Counted from the first letter of the stretch, positions 16,713 through 25,110 are shown. The stretch is 64,000 bases of DNA from Sphaerisporangium rufum (GCF_016863395.1 NZ_BOOU01000048.1:1-64000), one strand, 5' to 3'. The notes: generated by a model from the sequence alone, not told the origin. Numbers and translations: made by a program.

Positions 16713-16976
16713 GGACCAGCGTTCCTGCTCGGCGCACCGGGCGGCGAGCTCGTCCAGGGACAGGCCGAGCGCGCCGGCGAGTGCGGAGACGGTGAAGAAG
16801 GCGGGCGTGGCGATGCGCCCGGTCTCGATCTTGCGCAGGGTCTCGGCGGAGATGCCCGCGGCGGTGGCCACCTCGGCCATGCTCCGCGTGCCGCGGGCCT
16901 GGCGGAGTGCCGCGCCGAGCAGCTCGCCGCGGCGGCGTTCCGGTCCGGTCAAGGGGATGCGCACCATGGGATCCAT
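16689..16976 (-). CDS. XRE-family transcriptional regulator
   Basis: A 95-residue protein that is almost entirely one Cro/CI-type helix-turn-helix: LGAALRQARGTRSMAEVATAAGIS, then ETLRKIETGRIATPAFFTVSALAGALGLSLDEL. The likely start is ATG 16976, with ATG 16967 three codons in as the alternative. It is divergent from the methionine aminopeptidase gene, with only 46 bp between the starts. A perfect palindrome lies in that gap, so it probably represses itself and the aminopeptidase. Confidence 0.88.
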   Translation of the reverse strand: MDPMVRIPLTGPERRRGELLGAALRQARGTRSMAEVATAAGISAETLRKIETGRIATPAFFTVSALAGALGLSLDELAARCAEQERWSSGARLAG

Positions 16977-16990
16977 AGTAGCGTTATAAC

Positions 16991-17002
16991 AATACCGGTA
17001 TT
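16991..17002. promoter_or_regulatory. Palindromic operator between XRE gene and map
   Basis: AATACCGGTATT is a perfect 12-bp palindrome, part of a wider near-symmetry (ACAATACCGGTATTTGT), in a short AT-richer gap between divergent starts. Next to it is TTATAA, a possible -10 element for the leftward gene. It is placed as expected for an operator of the adjacent XRE protein; binding itself is inference. Confidence 0.65.
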
Positions 17003-17022
17003 TGTATTGGAGGTCCGACGCC

Positions 17023-17790
17023 ATGGTGGAGATCAAGACCGAAGGCGAGCTGCAGGCGATGCGCGAGGCCGGCCGGGTCGTGGCCCGCGCGCTGGCCGCG
17101 GCCCGCGAGCACGCGGCGCCGGGTGTCCGGCTGACCGAGCTGGACGAGGTGGCCCGCGAGGTGATCTTCGGCGCCGGGGCCACCGCGCCCTTCCTGAACT
17201 ACCGGCCCTCGTTCGCCCCCACGCCCTTCCCGGCCGTCATCTGCGCGTCGGTGAACGACGTGGTGGTGCACGGCATCCCGGACGGGTACCGGCTGCGGCC
17301 CGGCGACCTGGTCGGCATCGACTGCGGCGCGACCCTGGACGGCTGGACCGGGGACGCGGCGATCAGCTTCAGCATCGGCCCGGCCCGGCCCGGGGACGCC
17401 GCGCTGATCGAGGCGGCCGAGGAGGCGCTGCGCGCCGGCATCGCCGCGGCCGTCCCCGGCGGGCGGATCGGCGACATCGGCCACGCGGTGAGCGGAGTCG
17501 GCGCCGCGGCCGGGTACGGGATCATGGCGGACTTCGGCGGCCACGGGATCGGCCGGCGGATGCACGAGGACCCGCACATCCCCAACCGGGGTGCGCCCGG
17601 CCGCGGGATGCGGCTGCGGCCCGGCATGACCCTGGCCATCGAGCCGATGTTCCTGGCCGGCGGCGACGACGCCTACGACGTCGACCCGGACGGCTGGTCG
17701 CTGCGCACCGCCGACGGCGGCCGCGCCGCGCACGTCGAGCACACCATCGCGGTGACCGCGGACGGCCCCCGGGTGCTCACCCTGCCCTGA
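17023..17790 (+). CDS. map: Type I methionine aminopeptidase
   Basis: A 255-residue enzyme that removes the N-terminal Met from nascent proteins. All five metal ligands are visible: Asp in GIDCGATLDG, Asp in WTGDAA, His in GGHGIGRRMHEDPH, Glu in LAIEPMF and Glu in VEHTIAV. The length is that of the simple type Ia form. The ATG follows GGAGGT at good spacing. Being paired with a divergent XRE regulator is unlike a housekeeping map (normally in the ribosomal-protein/secY region), so this is probably an additional, regulated copy. Confidence 0.93.
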   Translation: MVEIKTEGELQAMREAGRVVARALAAAREHAAPGVRLTELDEVAREVIFGAGATAPFLNYRPSFAPTPFPAVICASVNDVVVHGIPDGYRLRPGDLVGIDCGATLDGWTGDAAISFSIGPARPGDAALIEAAEEALRAGIAAAVPGGRIGDIGHAVSGVGAAAGYGIMADFGGHGIGRRMHEDPHIPNRGAPGRGMRLRPGMTLAIEPMFLAGGDDAYDVDPDGWSLRTADGGRAAHVEHTIAVTADGPRVLTLP

Positions 17791-17917
17791 GCGCCGCCGC
17801 CCCGGCTGGATTCCGTCCTCGGCGAGGGCCCACCCGGGGGCGCTCACCCGGTTTTGCCGCCCGCATACTGGCACGAACGCCGATCAGCCGGGACAGCACC
17901 TCCTACACTGGTCGGCC

Positions 17918-18637
17918 ATGGACGGGCACGCGGCCGGGGGGCGCCGCATCCTGGTCGTGGACGACGATCCGGCGATCCTGCGCGCGCTGCGGCGCGGGCT
18001 GGGCGCCGAGGGCTTCGCGGTCGAGACGGCCGGATCCGGGCCGGCGGCGCTGCAGGCGGCCGCGCTCGATCCGCCGGACGCCATCGTGCTCGACGTGGCG
18101 ATGCCCGGCGTCTCGGGCATCGAGGTGTGCGCGGCGCTGCGCGACGGCGGCGCCGAGGTGCCGGTGCTCATGCTGTCGGCGATGGACGAGGTGGCCGACC
18201 GGGTCGCCGGCCTGTCCGCCGGTGCCGACGACTACCTGGTCAAACCGTTCGACCTGCGCGAGCTGGCGCTGCGGCTGCGCGCGCTGCTGCGCCGGGCGTC
18301 GCGCCCGGCCGGCGCGGACCCGGGGGAGGAGCCCGTGCTGCGGGTGGGGCCGCTCGCCGTGGACCCGGCCGCCCGGCGGGTGACCGCGGGCGGCCGGGAG
18401 GTGCCGCTGACCCGGCGCGAGTTCGACCTGCTGGAGGTCCTGGCGCTCAACGCCGGCATCGTGCTGACCCGCGAGGTGCTGCTGGAGCGGGTCTGGGGCT
18501 ACGACTTCGAGGTCACCGGCAACGCGGTGGACACCTTTGTCGGCTACGTGCGGCGCAAGCTGGACGCGGCCGGGGTGCCGCGCATGCTGCACACCGTGCG
18601 CGGCGTCGGATTCGTGCTGCGGGATCCGGGCGCGTGA
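17918..18637 (+). CDS. OmpR-family response regulator
   Basis: A 239-residue regulator. The receiver domain has the acidic pair in LVVDDDP, the phospho-acceptor Asp in IVLDVAMPG (near residue 60) and the Lys in LVKPFDLRE. The C-terminal winged helix runs from about residue 145 with PLTRREFDLLEVLALNAG and TVRGVGFVLR. The overall sequence resembles the PrrA/MprA type of actinobacteria. It is coupled to the kinase by a GTGA overlap. The signal and targets are unknown. Confidence 0.93.
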   Translation: MDGHAAGGRRILVVDDDPAILRALRRGLGAEGFAVETAGSGPAALQAAALDPPDAIVLDVAMPGVSGIEVCAALRDGGAEVPVLMLSAMDEVADRVAGLSAGADDYLVKPFDLRELALRLRALLRRASRPAGADPGEEPVLRVGPLAVDPAARRVTAGGREVPLTRREFDLLEVLALNAGIVLTREVLLERVWGYDFEVTGNAVDTFVGYVRRKLDAAGVPRMLHTVRGVGFVLRDPGA

Positions 18638-20094
18638 GGCTGTCCTCCCGGTTCGCCGTCTACTTCGCCGGGGCGTTCCCGGCACTGGTGCTGGCGGCCG
18701 GCCTGCTCATGCTGACCCTCGTCTCCGCCGACCTGCGCGCCGAGCGCGACGACCATCTGGCGACCCGGCTGCGCGCGCTGGCGCCCACCGCCGCCGCGTA
18801 CGCCTGGCGGTCCACCCGGCTGCCGCAGGTGCCGCCCGAGTACCTGCAGCGGTGGCTGGCCGCCGCCGCCGCGCAGGCCGCGGACGCGGGCGGGGTCTAC
18901 CTGGACATCCCCGGTGCCGCACCGCTGGTCGTCGGGGACGTGCCGCCCGCGCGGCCGCCCGCCCGCGCCGCCGGGCCGGCCGGCTTCACCGCGGGCGGGC
19001 GGGAGTGGCGGTACGCCGCCACCGGGCTCGGCCTGCACGGGGACACCGCGACGCTGTGGGTCTTCGAACCCGGGGAGCACCTGGACGCGCGGCTGCGAAC
19101 CCTGGGCCGCCGGGTGGCGCTCGCCACGCTGGTCGCGGTGGCGGTGGGCGCGGCGGCCGGGGCGGCCCTCGGCCGGTTCGCGACCCGGCCGCTGGCGGCG
19201 CTTCGCCGGCAGGCACGCGCCATCGGCACGCCGCCGGAATCGGGCGCCCGGCTGGGTACCGCGTCCGGGGTCACCGAACTGGACGAGCTGGCGCTGCTGC
19301 TCAACCACCTGCTCGACCGCCGGGACGCCGCCGTCGCGCGCACCGGCGAGGCCCTGGAGACCGCCCGCGCCTTCGCCGCGACGGCGGCGCACGAGCTGCG
19401 CACCCCGCTGACCAGCATGCGCACGAACATCACCCTGCTGGAGCACCCCGGACTGCCGCCCGGCGAGCGGGCCGAGGTCATGCGCGATCTGGTCGCCGAG
19501 CAGGCCCGGGTGGAGCGGCTGGTCACCATGCTGCGCCGGCTGGCCGCCGGCGAGCTGCTGGACCCGGCCGGGTTCGCCGCCACCGATGTGGCGGAGATCG
19601 CCGCGTCGGCGGCCGCCGACGCCCGGCGCCGCCATCCCGGCGCCCGGATCGCCGTCACCGGCGCGAGCACGGCGGTGGTGCGCGGCTGGGCGGAGGGCCT
19701 CCGGCTGATCGTGGACAACCTGCTGGACAACGCGGCGGTGCACGGCGCCGGCCCGGCCGGCCACGCTGAGATCACTGTGACGGTCACCGTGACGGGCACG
19801 GCGGCGGGCACGGCGACGGGCGGGACGGGCGGGACGGTGATGCTGGAGGTCGCTGACCGGGGCCGGGGGATCCTGCCGGCCGACCGGGAGGCGGTGTTCG
19901 CGCGCTTCCACCGGCATGCCGGCAGCCCCGGCTCCGGCCTCGGGCTCACCCTGGTCCGCCAGCAGGCCCGGCTGCACGGCGGCGACGCCGCCGTGGCGGG
20001 CGGCCCGGCCGGTGCCGGCACCCGCGTCCAGGTGCGGATCCCGCTGACCGGCCCGTCCGCGCCGCCGGCCGCCCCCGGCGGCTGGCTCGGCTGA
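18634..20094 (+). CDS. Sensor histidine kinase
   Basis: A 486-residue two-pass membrane kinase partner of the preceding regulator. One membrane helix lies near residues 8-30, an extracytoplasmic domain of about 130 residues follows, and a second helix with Ala/Val/Gly lies near 165-187, then a HAMP-like stretch. The H-box AAHELRTPLTSMRTN is near 255, the N-box DNLLDNAAVHG near 355, with G-boxes DRGRGILPADRE and GSGLGLTLV after it. The GTG start sits inside the regulator's stop. A Thr/Gly/Val repeat (TVTVTVTGTAAGTATGGTGG) interrupts the ATPase domain, which is unusual but in frame. Confidence 0.93.
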   Translation: MRLSSRFAVYFAGAFPALVLAAGLLMLTLVSADLRAERDDHLATRLRALAPTAAAYAWRSTRLPQVPPEYLQRWLAAAAAQAADAGGVYLDIPGAAPLVVGDVPPARPPARAAGPAGFTAGGREWRYAATGLGLHGDTATLWVFEPGEHLDARLRTLGRRVALATLVAVAVGAAAGAALGRFATRPLAALRRQARAIGTPPESGARLGTASGVTELDELALLLNHLLDRRDAAVARTGEALETARAFAATAAHELRTPLTSMRTNITLLEHPGLPPGERAEVMRDLVAEQARVERLVTMLRRLAAGELLDPAGFAATDVAEIAASAAADARRRHPGARIAVTGASTAVVRGWAEGLRLIVDNLLDNAAVHGAGPAGHAEITVTVTVTGTAAGTATGGTGGTVMLEVADRGRGILPADREAVFARFHRHAGSPGSGLGLTLVRQQARLHGGDAAVAGGPAGAGTRVQVRIPLTGPSAPPAAPGGWLG

Positions 20095-20138
20095 CGGCAC
20101 CCGCGCCGCGCCCCGGAGCCGGCAGGACGGACCGGCCT

Positions 20139-20236
20139 GCGGGATCCGGTCACACCGGAGGTCCGGCCGCGGGGCGGAGCCCGGGCGGCGGGATCCGGTC
20201 ACACCGGGGGGCCGGCCGCGGGGCGGAGCCCGGGCG
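20139..20236. repeat. Two tandem 49-bp repeats
   Basis: Two adjacent copies of a 49-bp unit (20139-20187 and 20188-20236) that share GCGGGATCCGGTCACACCGG and GGCCGCGGGGCGGAGCCCGG with few mismatches. They lie in the 346-bp gap between the histidine kinase and the serine hydrolase, which otherwise holds no gene I can support. Confidence 0.85.
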
Positions 20237-20440
20237 GCAGGCCCGAACCGGGAAGAAGGCCGGGCGGTGTGCCGGTGCGGGCCAGGTCGGGCGGCGTTCC
20301 GGACGGGGAGGAGGCCGGGCCGCGGTCCCGGGCGGGCTTTGCCAGGAATCCGCCAAGAACGACTGCCAGCATGCGTGCCGGTCGGGTCCGGTGCAGCCGG
20401 ATGCCCGGCCTGTTCCGTTCGCCCGACCTCTGGAGTTGTC

Positions 20441-21589
20441 ATGCCCGCACGTCGCAGGCTCACCGCGGCCGGCGCCGCCGGGGCGGCCGTCCTGGCGGTG
20501 GCCGCCTGGGCGGTGCCCGCGCAGGCCCGTCCGCTCGGCCCCACCCCGGCCGCCAGCCCGTCCAGCACCGCCACGACCGCCCCGGCGGGGCGGTTCGACC
20601 CCGCCGGGTACACCGTCCTGCGCCCCGCCGCCAAGCCGGTCAAGCTGACCGTCTCGCCCCGGGACCTCAAGGTCACCTACACCTTCGGGGGCACCACCCG
20701 CACGCTGGCGGACTACCTGCAGCGCTCCGGCGCCAACGGCTTCCTGGTGCTGGACCAGCAGAAGATCGTCTTCGAGAAGTACCAGGGAGCGAGCGCGAGC
20801 ACCCGCTTCCAGTCCTGGTCGATGGGCAAGTCGTTCACCTCCGCGGCGGTCGGCATCGCGCTGGCCGAGCGGCGGATCCGGTCCATCGACGACAAGGTCA
20901 CCAAGTACCTGCCGTGGCTGGCCGGCTCCGGCTACGACGGGGTGTCGATCCGCGACCTGCTGCGGATGTCCTCCGGCGTCGCCTGGAACGAGGGCAAGGA
21001 CGTGCCGAAGGCGCAGCTCGCCGCGCACGCCGGCCGCTCGCTGCGCACGATGGCCGCCCGTACCCGGCGTGCCGTCCAGCCGGGCACCGAGTTCGAGTAC
21101 ACCAGCATGAACTCGTTCGTGCTGGCGGCCCTCATCACCCAGGTCACCGGCAAGCCGTACCACGACTATGTCGAGGAGAAGCTGTGGAAGCCGGCCGGGA
21201 TGGCCGGCACCGCCCGCGTCGGCAACGACGGCACCGACGACCTCGGCTACTGCTGCTACTACGCGACCGACCGGGACTACGCCAGGTTCGGGCTGCTCTA
21301 CCTGAACAAGGGCAAGGCGCTCGACCGGCAGGTGGTGCCCAAGTCGTGGGTGGCGGCCTCCACCCGGCCGTCCGCCTCCTTCAACAAGGGCTACGGCCTG
21401 CACTGGTGGCTGGGCGGCGACGGCGGCACGGACTTCATGGCCGCCGGCTTCGGCGGCCAGTACACCTACGTGTCCCCCGAGCACGGCGTGGTCGTCGTGA
21501 AGTCCTCCATCAAGGCGGACAAGGGCGAGAAGGGCGAGGCGCTGGCCGTCTTCCGCGCCGTCGCGGCCGAGGTCGCCCGCACCCGCTGA
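20441..21589 (+). CDS. Secreted serine hydrolase, beta-lactamase class C fold
   Basis: A 382-residue exported protein. The N-terminus (MPARRRLTAAG, a hydrophobic stretch, then VPAQA) is a signal peptide, with three arginines that could suit Tat. The catalytic SxxK is Ser-Met-Gly-Lys in WSMGKSF near residue 127; the tyrosine motif YTSMNSF lies near 222; GFGGQYTY near 338 stands in for the third motif. The family includes esterases, 6-aminohexanoate-dimer hydrolases and DD-peptidase relatives, so the substrate is open. The chosen ATG excludes about 58 Arg/Gly-rich upstream codons that look non-coding. Confidence 0.85.
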   Translation: MPARRRLTAAGAAGAAVLAVAAWAVPAQARPLGPTPAASPSSTATTAPAGRFDPAGYTVLRPAAKPVKLTVSPRDLKVTYTFGGTTRTLADYLQRSGANGFLVLDQQKIVFEKYQGASASTRFQSWSMGKSFTSAAVGIALAERRIRSIDDKVTKYLPWLAGSGYDGVSIRDLLRMSSGVAWNEGKDVPKAQLAAHAGRSLRTMAARTRRAVQPGTEFEYTSMNSFVLAALITQVTGKPYHDYVEEKLWKPAGMAGTARVGNDGTDDLGYCCYYATDRDYARFGLLYLNKGKALDRQVVPKSWVAASTRPSASFNKGYGLHWWLGGDGGTDFMAAGFGGQYTYVSPEHGVVVVKSSIKADKGEKGEALAVFRAVAAEVARTR

Positions 21590-21657
21590 CCCAGCGTGCC
21601 GCGGCCACCTGACCGGACCGCGGCGCCACCGACGACGCATCAGAGGAGAGGTCTCAT

Positions 21658-22932
21658 ATGATCAGCGGTTTCACCCGTCCGGCGTTCCGGCGGCTCAAGG
21701 CCGCCGCCGTGGCGATGCTCGGCCTGCCCGCCGTGCTGCTCGCCGCCCCGCAGCCGGTCGCCGCGGCGGCGGCGACGCCGGACTGTGCCTGGGGCGTCTT
21801 CGCGTCCGCCGACACGCTGAACGTCTACTATCCCGACACCGCCGCCGCCTACTGGGTGCAGCCCTACACCGTGGCGGACGACCTGACCATCAAGCTGTCC
21901 GGGACCTATCCCGACAGCCGGTACATGTCCTTCAACGTGTACAAGGAGGGCGGCGGGTCGTTCTCCGTCAACGGCGTCGGGTCCTCGCTGCCGGACCACC
22001 TGGTGCTGCCGGACGCCGGCTCGACCAACCCGTGGCGGGAGCCCGCCGAGCCCGGCGGCCGCTACACCGTCACGGTGCGGCCGGACGTGGCGCCGGGCCA
22101 GGCCAACGTCCTGCCGCTGGCGCCCGCCGGCACCCCGGCGGGCAGCAAGGGGTACATCGTCATGCGGGTCTACCTGCCGGCCGGCGGCGACTTCTCCGCC
22201 GTCGAGCTGCCGTCGATCGTCTACGAGCGCGGCGGCGTCGCCCAGCCGGTGCCGCCGTGCGAGGGGGCGGACACGGCGGCCGCCGACCGGATGGTGACCG
22301 AGCTGGGCCTCGACCAGGTGGCGGCCCGGGAGCCGTCGACCGGGCGGTTCGCCCGCCCGTCGCTGGACGAGGTCGGGGTCTTCCCCAACGATGACGCCGC
22401 CTACCTGATGGCCGCGGTGCAGCCGCCGGCCGGCGACCGGGTCGTGGTGGTCCGCGGCAAGGCGCCGAGCCACACCCCCGGGTCGCACCCCAAGCCCTGG
22501 CCGGCCGAGGGTACGCAGGCGCGGTACTTCTCGCTGTGCAGCAACCTGCCGCTGCCGAGCCGCCCGGTCGTGGTCAACGAGCTGCCCGGCGGCGGCAAGG
22601 ACTACGGCTGCCGCAGCGACGACGAGACGGCGCTGGACGCCACCGGCCGCTACACCTACGTGATCGGCCGGGAGGCGCAGCGACCGGCCATCGGCCGGAT
22701 CGCGGGGGCCACGTTCGTGCCCTTCTCGCTGGAGAACCCGGCCATGCCGCACCGGGTGCTGCTGCGGAACATGGTGGTGGACGCCGGCTTCGCCGAGGCG
22801 GTCCAGCGGGTGCCCGAGGACGGGAACCCGGACTCGGCCGCCGCGGTGATGGGGGACTACTACCCGACGGCCAAGGTGTGCTCGCTCTCCAGCCTGGCGG
22901 CGGCCGGGCCGGACGGGTGCACGGCGGGCTGA
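21658..22932 (+). CDS. Secreted protein of unknown function
   Basis: A 424-residue protein with a strong AGAGGAGAGG site and a signal peptide (FRRLKAAAVAMLGLPAVLLA, then AAPQPVAAAAA). The mature part is beta-rich, with paired cysteines, and contains YMSFNVYKEGGGSF near residue 95, an NPWREP segment near 120, KGYIVMRVYLP near 163 and RYFSLCSNLPLPSRP near 285. It reminds me of secreted proteins annotated with DUF1214-like folds, but I cannot name the family with confidence. It follows the serine hydrolase by 68 bp and may be cotranscribed; a strong hairpin lies after it. Confidence 0.75.
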   Translation: MISGFTRPAFRRLKAAAVAMLGLPAVLLAAPQPVAAAAATPDCAWGVFASADTLNVYYPDTAAAYWVQPYTVADDLTIKLSGTYPDSRYMSFNVYKEGGGSFSVNGVGSSLPDHLVLPDAGSTNPWREPAEPGGRYTVTVRPDVAPGQANVLPLAPAGTPAGSKGYIVMRVYLPAGGDFSAVELPSIVYERGGVAQPVPPCEGADTAAADRMVTELGLDQVAAREPSTGRFARPSLDEVGVFPNDDAAYLMAAVQPPAGDRVVVVRGKAPSHTPGSHPKPWPAEGTQARYFSLCSNLPLPSRPVVVNELPGGGKDYGCRSDDETALDATGRYTYVIGREAQRPAIGRIAGATFVPFSLENPAMPHRVLLRNMVVDAGFAEAVQRVPEDGNPDSAAAVMGDYYPTAKVCSLSSLAAAGPDGCTAG

Positions 22933-22985
22933 CCGGCCCGGCCGCCCGCCGATCAGGGGCGCGGGCGGCCTGACCGGTGACCGGC

Positions 22986-23027
22986 CGGTGACCCGACCGG
23001 CGGCATGGGCCGCCGGTCGGGTCACCG
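22986..23027. terminator. Perfect 19-bp stem hairpin between convergent genes
   Basis: CGGTGACCCGACCGGCGGC at 22986-23004 is the exact reverse complement of 23009-23027, with loop ATGG. It sits between a plus-strand gene ending 54 bp earlier and a minus-strand gene ending 40 bp later. No T-run follows, as is common for actinobacterial hairpin terminators; it should work in both directions. Confidence 0.8.
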
Positions 23028-23066
23028 CGCCGGGAGGCACCCGCCGCGCCGGGGCGGACCCGCGGA

Positions 23067-23438
23067 TCAGACGTCCAGCCGCTCCTCGATGCCGCGCAGG
23101 CCGTGCCGGGCGAGTGCGAGGTTGGCGCGGCCGCGGTCCAGGGCCAGGTAGAGGAAGAGGCCCTTGCCGCCCCGCCCGGTCAGCGGGCGGATGATGTGGT
23201 ACTGCGTGCCGAGCGTGATGAGGATGTCCTCGATCCCGTCCTTGAGCTGCAGGGCCTCCATGGTGCGTAACTTCGCCTTGATCACCTCGGTGTTGCCGGC
23301 CGCGGCGACCTGGAGGTCGAGATCCTTGGAACCGCCGAGCGCGCCGAGGGCCATCCCGCTGGTGTAGTCGACCACCACGGCGCCGACCGCGCCGTCGATG
23401 GCCATCATGTCCTTGAGCGACACGTCGATGCCGGCCAT
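23067..23438 (-). CDS. Roadblock/LC7 domain protein (second in operon)
   Basis: A 123-residue protein that is one Roadblock/LC7 (MglB-like) domain: VSLKDMMAIDGAVGAVVVDYTSGMALG, a helix with NTEVIKAKLRTMEALQL, then LITLGTQYHIIRPL and FLYLALDRGRANLALARHGL. Such proteins dimerise and act on or with small GTPases. The start ATG is preceded by GGAGGAA. It is the last gene of a three-gene minus-strand operon with a DUF4388-like protein and another Roadblock protein. No MglA-type GTPase gene is present nearby. Confidence 0.88.
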   Translation of the reverse strand: MAGIDVSLKDMMAIDGAVGAVVVDYTSGMALGALGGSKDLDLQVAAAGNTEVIKAKLRTMEALQLKDGIEDILITLGTQYHIIRPLTGRGGKGLFLYLALDRGRANLALARHGLRGIEERLDV

Positions 23439-23560
23439 GTGTTCCTCCGTGGGGGCGGGCGGGCCGGTCCGTTCGGGCCGGCCCGCGTTCGGTGACGGCG
23501 GCGGGTGCCGCCGTCCGTTTCGGGGTGAGGACGGCCGCGGCGAGGTGCCGCCGGCCGTCC

Positions 23561-24418
23561 TCACAGGCGTTCCAGCGCGTCGCGCAGCCGGATGAGGACG
23601 CCGATGTCGGTGAGGTCGGCCGGGTCACCGGCCGGGGCGGGCCGCGGCCCGGTGCGGGTGCGGACGGGCAGCGGCGGCGCGTCGGGCCCCTTCTTCGCCC
23701 GGGTCGCCGCCGGGCCGCCGCGGTCGGTGCCCGGTGGCGGGTCCGGCGCCGCTTCCGGCTCGGACAGCAGGCCGGCCGCGCCGAGCTGCCGGACCGCCAG
23801 CAGCACCGCGTACACCGGCCGGCCGAGCCGCCGGGCCAGGTCGGCCGGGGTGGCCGCGCCGTCCGCGTGCCGCAGCAGCTCCCACTGGACCGCGGTCAGG
23901 ACCACCCGCTGCGCGGGGACCCGCGGGACCGGGGCGACCGGCCGGGTGTCCAGCTCGGGGGAGGGGCACACCTGGTCCAGCCGGTCCCGCCGGCGGCGGC
24001 ACTCGCGGAACAGTCCGGCGACGTCGAAGTACCACTGGTCGCCGATCCAGTGCCGGTCGTCCGGCCGGAAGCGGGTGCGGGCGCCGGCCGCGGCGAGCAC
24101 GAAGAACGCGGCGTCCAGCGTGGCGCCCAGCACGCAGAACTGCAGCTCCCCCCGGGTCAGCAGGCCCTGGCGCACCAGGCGCTCCCCGCCGTCGGCCAGC
24201 TCGCCGGCCGACTGGCGCACGCCGCGGACCGTGGCGGGCCGCAGCCGCCCGGAGGCGACGAGCATCTCCTCGACGCCCGGGGTGCCCGGGCTCTCGACAT
24301 GGCTCACCCGCCCCCGGGTCAGGTAGACGGTGCCCGCGCGGCCGACCCGCAGGGCGCCGGTCGCCCGGTCGGCGGCGAGGCCGGAGAGCACGGCCTCCAG
24401 GGACTGTGATGCGGTCAT
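23561..24418 (-). CDS. DUF4388 (PATAN-like) domain protein
   Basis: A 285-residue protein. The N-terminal 110 residues match the DUF4388/PATAN type seen in signalling proteins: RATGALRVGRAGTVYLTRGRVSHVES, then a helical part with LVRQGLLTRGELQF. A middle winged-helix-like region (TAVQWELLRHADGAATPADL) near residue 175 follows, then a Pro/Lys/Arg-rich linker and a short C-terminal helix. It lies between two Roadblock genes, three bases from the upstream one, which suggests these proteins form one complex. Confidence 0.8.
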   Translation of the reverse strand: MTASQSLEAVLSGLAADRATGALRVGRAGTVYLTRGRVSHVESPGTPGVEEMLVASGRLRPATVRGVRQSAGELADGGERLVRQGLLTRGELQFCVLGATLDAAFFVLAAAGARTRFRPDDRHWIGDQWYFDVAGLFRECRRRRDRLDQVCPSPELDTRPVAPVPRVPAQRVVLTAVQWELLRHADGAATPADLARRLGRPVYAVLLAVRQLGAAGLLSEPEAAPDPPPGTDRGGPAATRAKKGPDAPPLPVRTRTGPRPAPAGDPADLTDIGVLIRLRDALERL

Positions 24419-24421
24419 GGG

Positions 24422-24808
24422 TCACGTCGTGATCAGCCGGCCGGACAGCTCGCGCAGGCGGTGGCGCGCCAGCGCGAGGTTGGCCCGGTCGCGGTCGAGC
24501 CGCACGTAGAGCAGGACCGGGCCGGTGAGGGGGGTGTCCAGCGGGCGCACCAGGTGCAGTCCCTGGTCGGCGGTGACGATGGCGTCCTCCACCCGCACGG
24601 TGCCGTGCGGCGAGGCCGGCCCGAGGGCGTCCAGGGTGGCATGGAAGGCGCGGCACAGCCCTTGCGCGGTGGCCTGCGCGTCGAAACCCCCCGCCCCGCG
24701 CCCGGTGGCGATCGCGGCGCCGCCGATGTCCTCGACGGCGAGCGCGTCCAGCGCGCCGGGAATCGCGAGGATCTCGCGGAGGCAGTCTTCGATGTCGAGC
24801 ACGATCAC
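24422..24808 (-). CDS. Roadblock/LC7 domain protein (first in operon)
   Basis: A 128-residue Roadblock/LC7 protein with a GTG start behind GAGGAG. The core reads LREILAIPGALDALAVEDIGGAAIATG, then VRVEDAIVTADQGLHLVRPL and LLYVRLDRDRANLALARHRL. The shared C-terminal DRxRANLALARHxL motif makes it a clear paralogue of the third gene of the operon. A heterodimer of the two is plausible, as with other Roadblock pairs. Confidence 0.85.
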   Translation of the reverse strand: MIVLDIEDCLREILAIPGALDALAVEDIGGAAIATGRGAGGFDAQATAQGLCRAFHATLDALGPASPHGTVRVEDAIVTADQGLHLVRPLDTPLTGPVLLYVRLDRDRANLALARHRLRELSGRLITT

Positions 24809-24874
24809 TCCTCGCCGGCCGGCCGTCCAATGGGCGACGCCAACTCTAGAGAGCCCGCCGGGCCTGCTCGCCCT

Positions 24875-24918
24875 GGTGAAAGGTCAGGAAAAGCAACCAG
24901 ATGTAAGGATCTTTCACC
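24875..24918. promoter_or_regulatory. Inverted repeat GGTGAAAG/CTTTCACC upstream of the Roadblock operon
   Basis: Eight-base arms GGTGAAAG (24875-24882) and CTTTCACC (24911-24918) with a 28-base, AT-richer spacer, about 67 bp before the leftward operon start. The spacing of about 36 bp between arm starts suits two helical turns plus a gap, so it may be a regulator site. The remaining gap to 25054 is AT-richer with no gene seen. Confidence 0.4.
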
Positions 24919-25054
24919 GGGTAGAAGGAATGGCCGACCAAATGCTAGGGACGGGCAATGATCGCGCGATAAAGGTGTTTACGGGGGGACGAAACCGGGT
25001 TTGACGGACGGCAGCCATCCGGCCGGCCCCGGCCACGGTCACTCGATCGCCGCC

Positions 25055-25110
25055 GGGTCGCCGGCACAGGGTCGCCGGCGCAGGGTCGCCGGCACAGGGT
25101 CGCCGGCACG
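25055..25110. repeat. Four tandem 14-bp repeats
   Basis: Four exact-length units of GGGTCGCCGGCACA, with a single G change in unit two and in the last base of unit four. They lie in the intergenic region 63 bp before the DUF523 start. Too few and too short for CRISPR; a simple minisatellite. Confidence 0.9.

Noticed and set aside
25055-25110. Possible CRISPR or iteron set in the 14-bp repeats
   Set aside because: Four head-to-tail units without spacers and no replication gene nearby; a simple minisatellite fits better.
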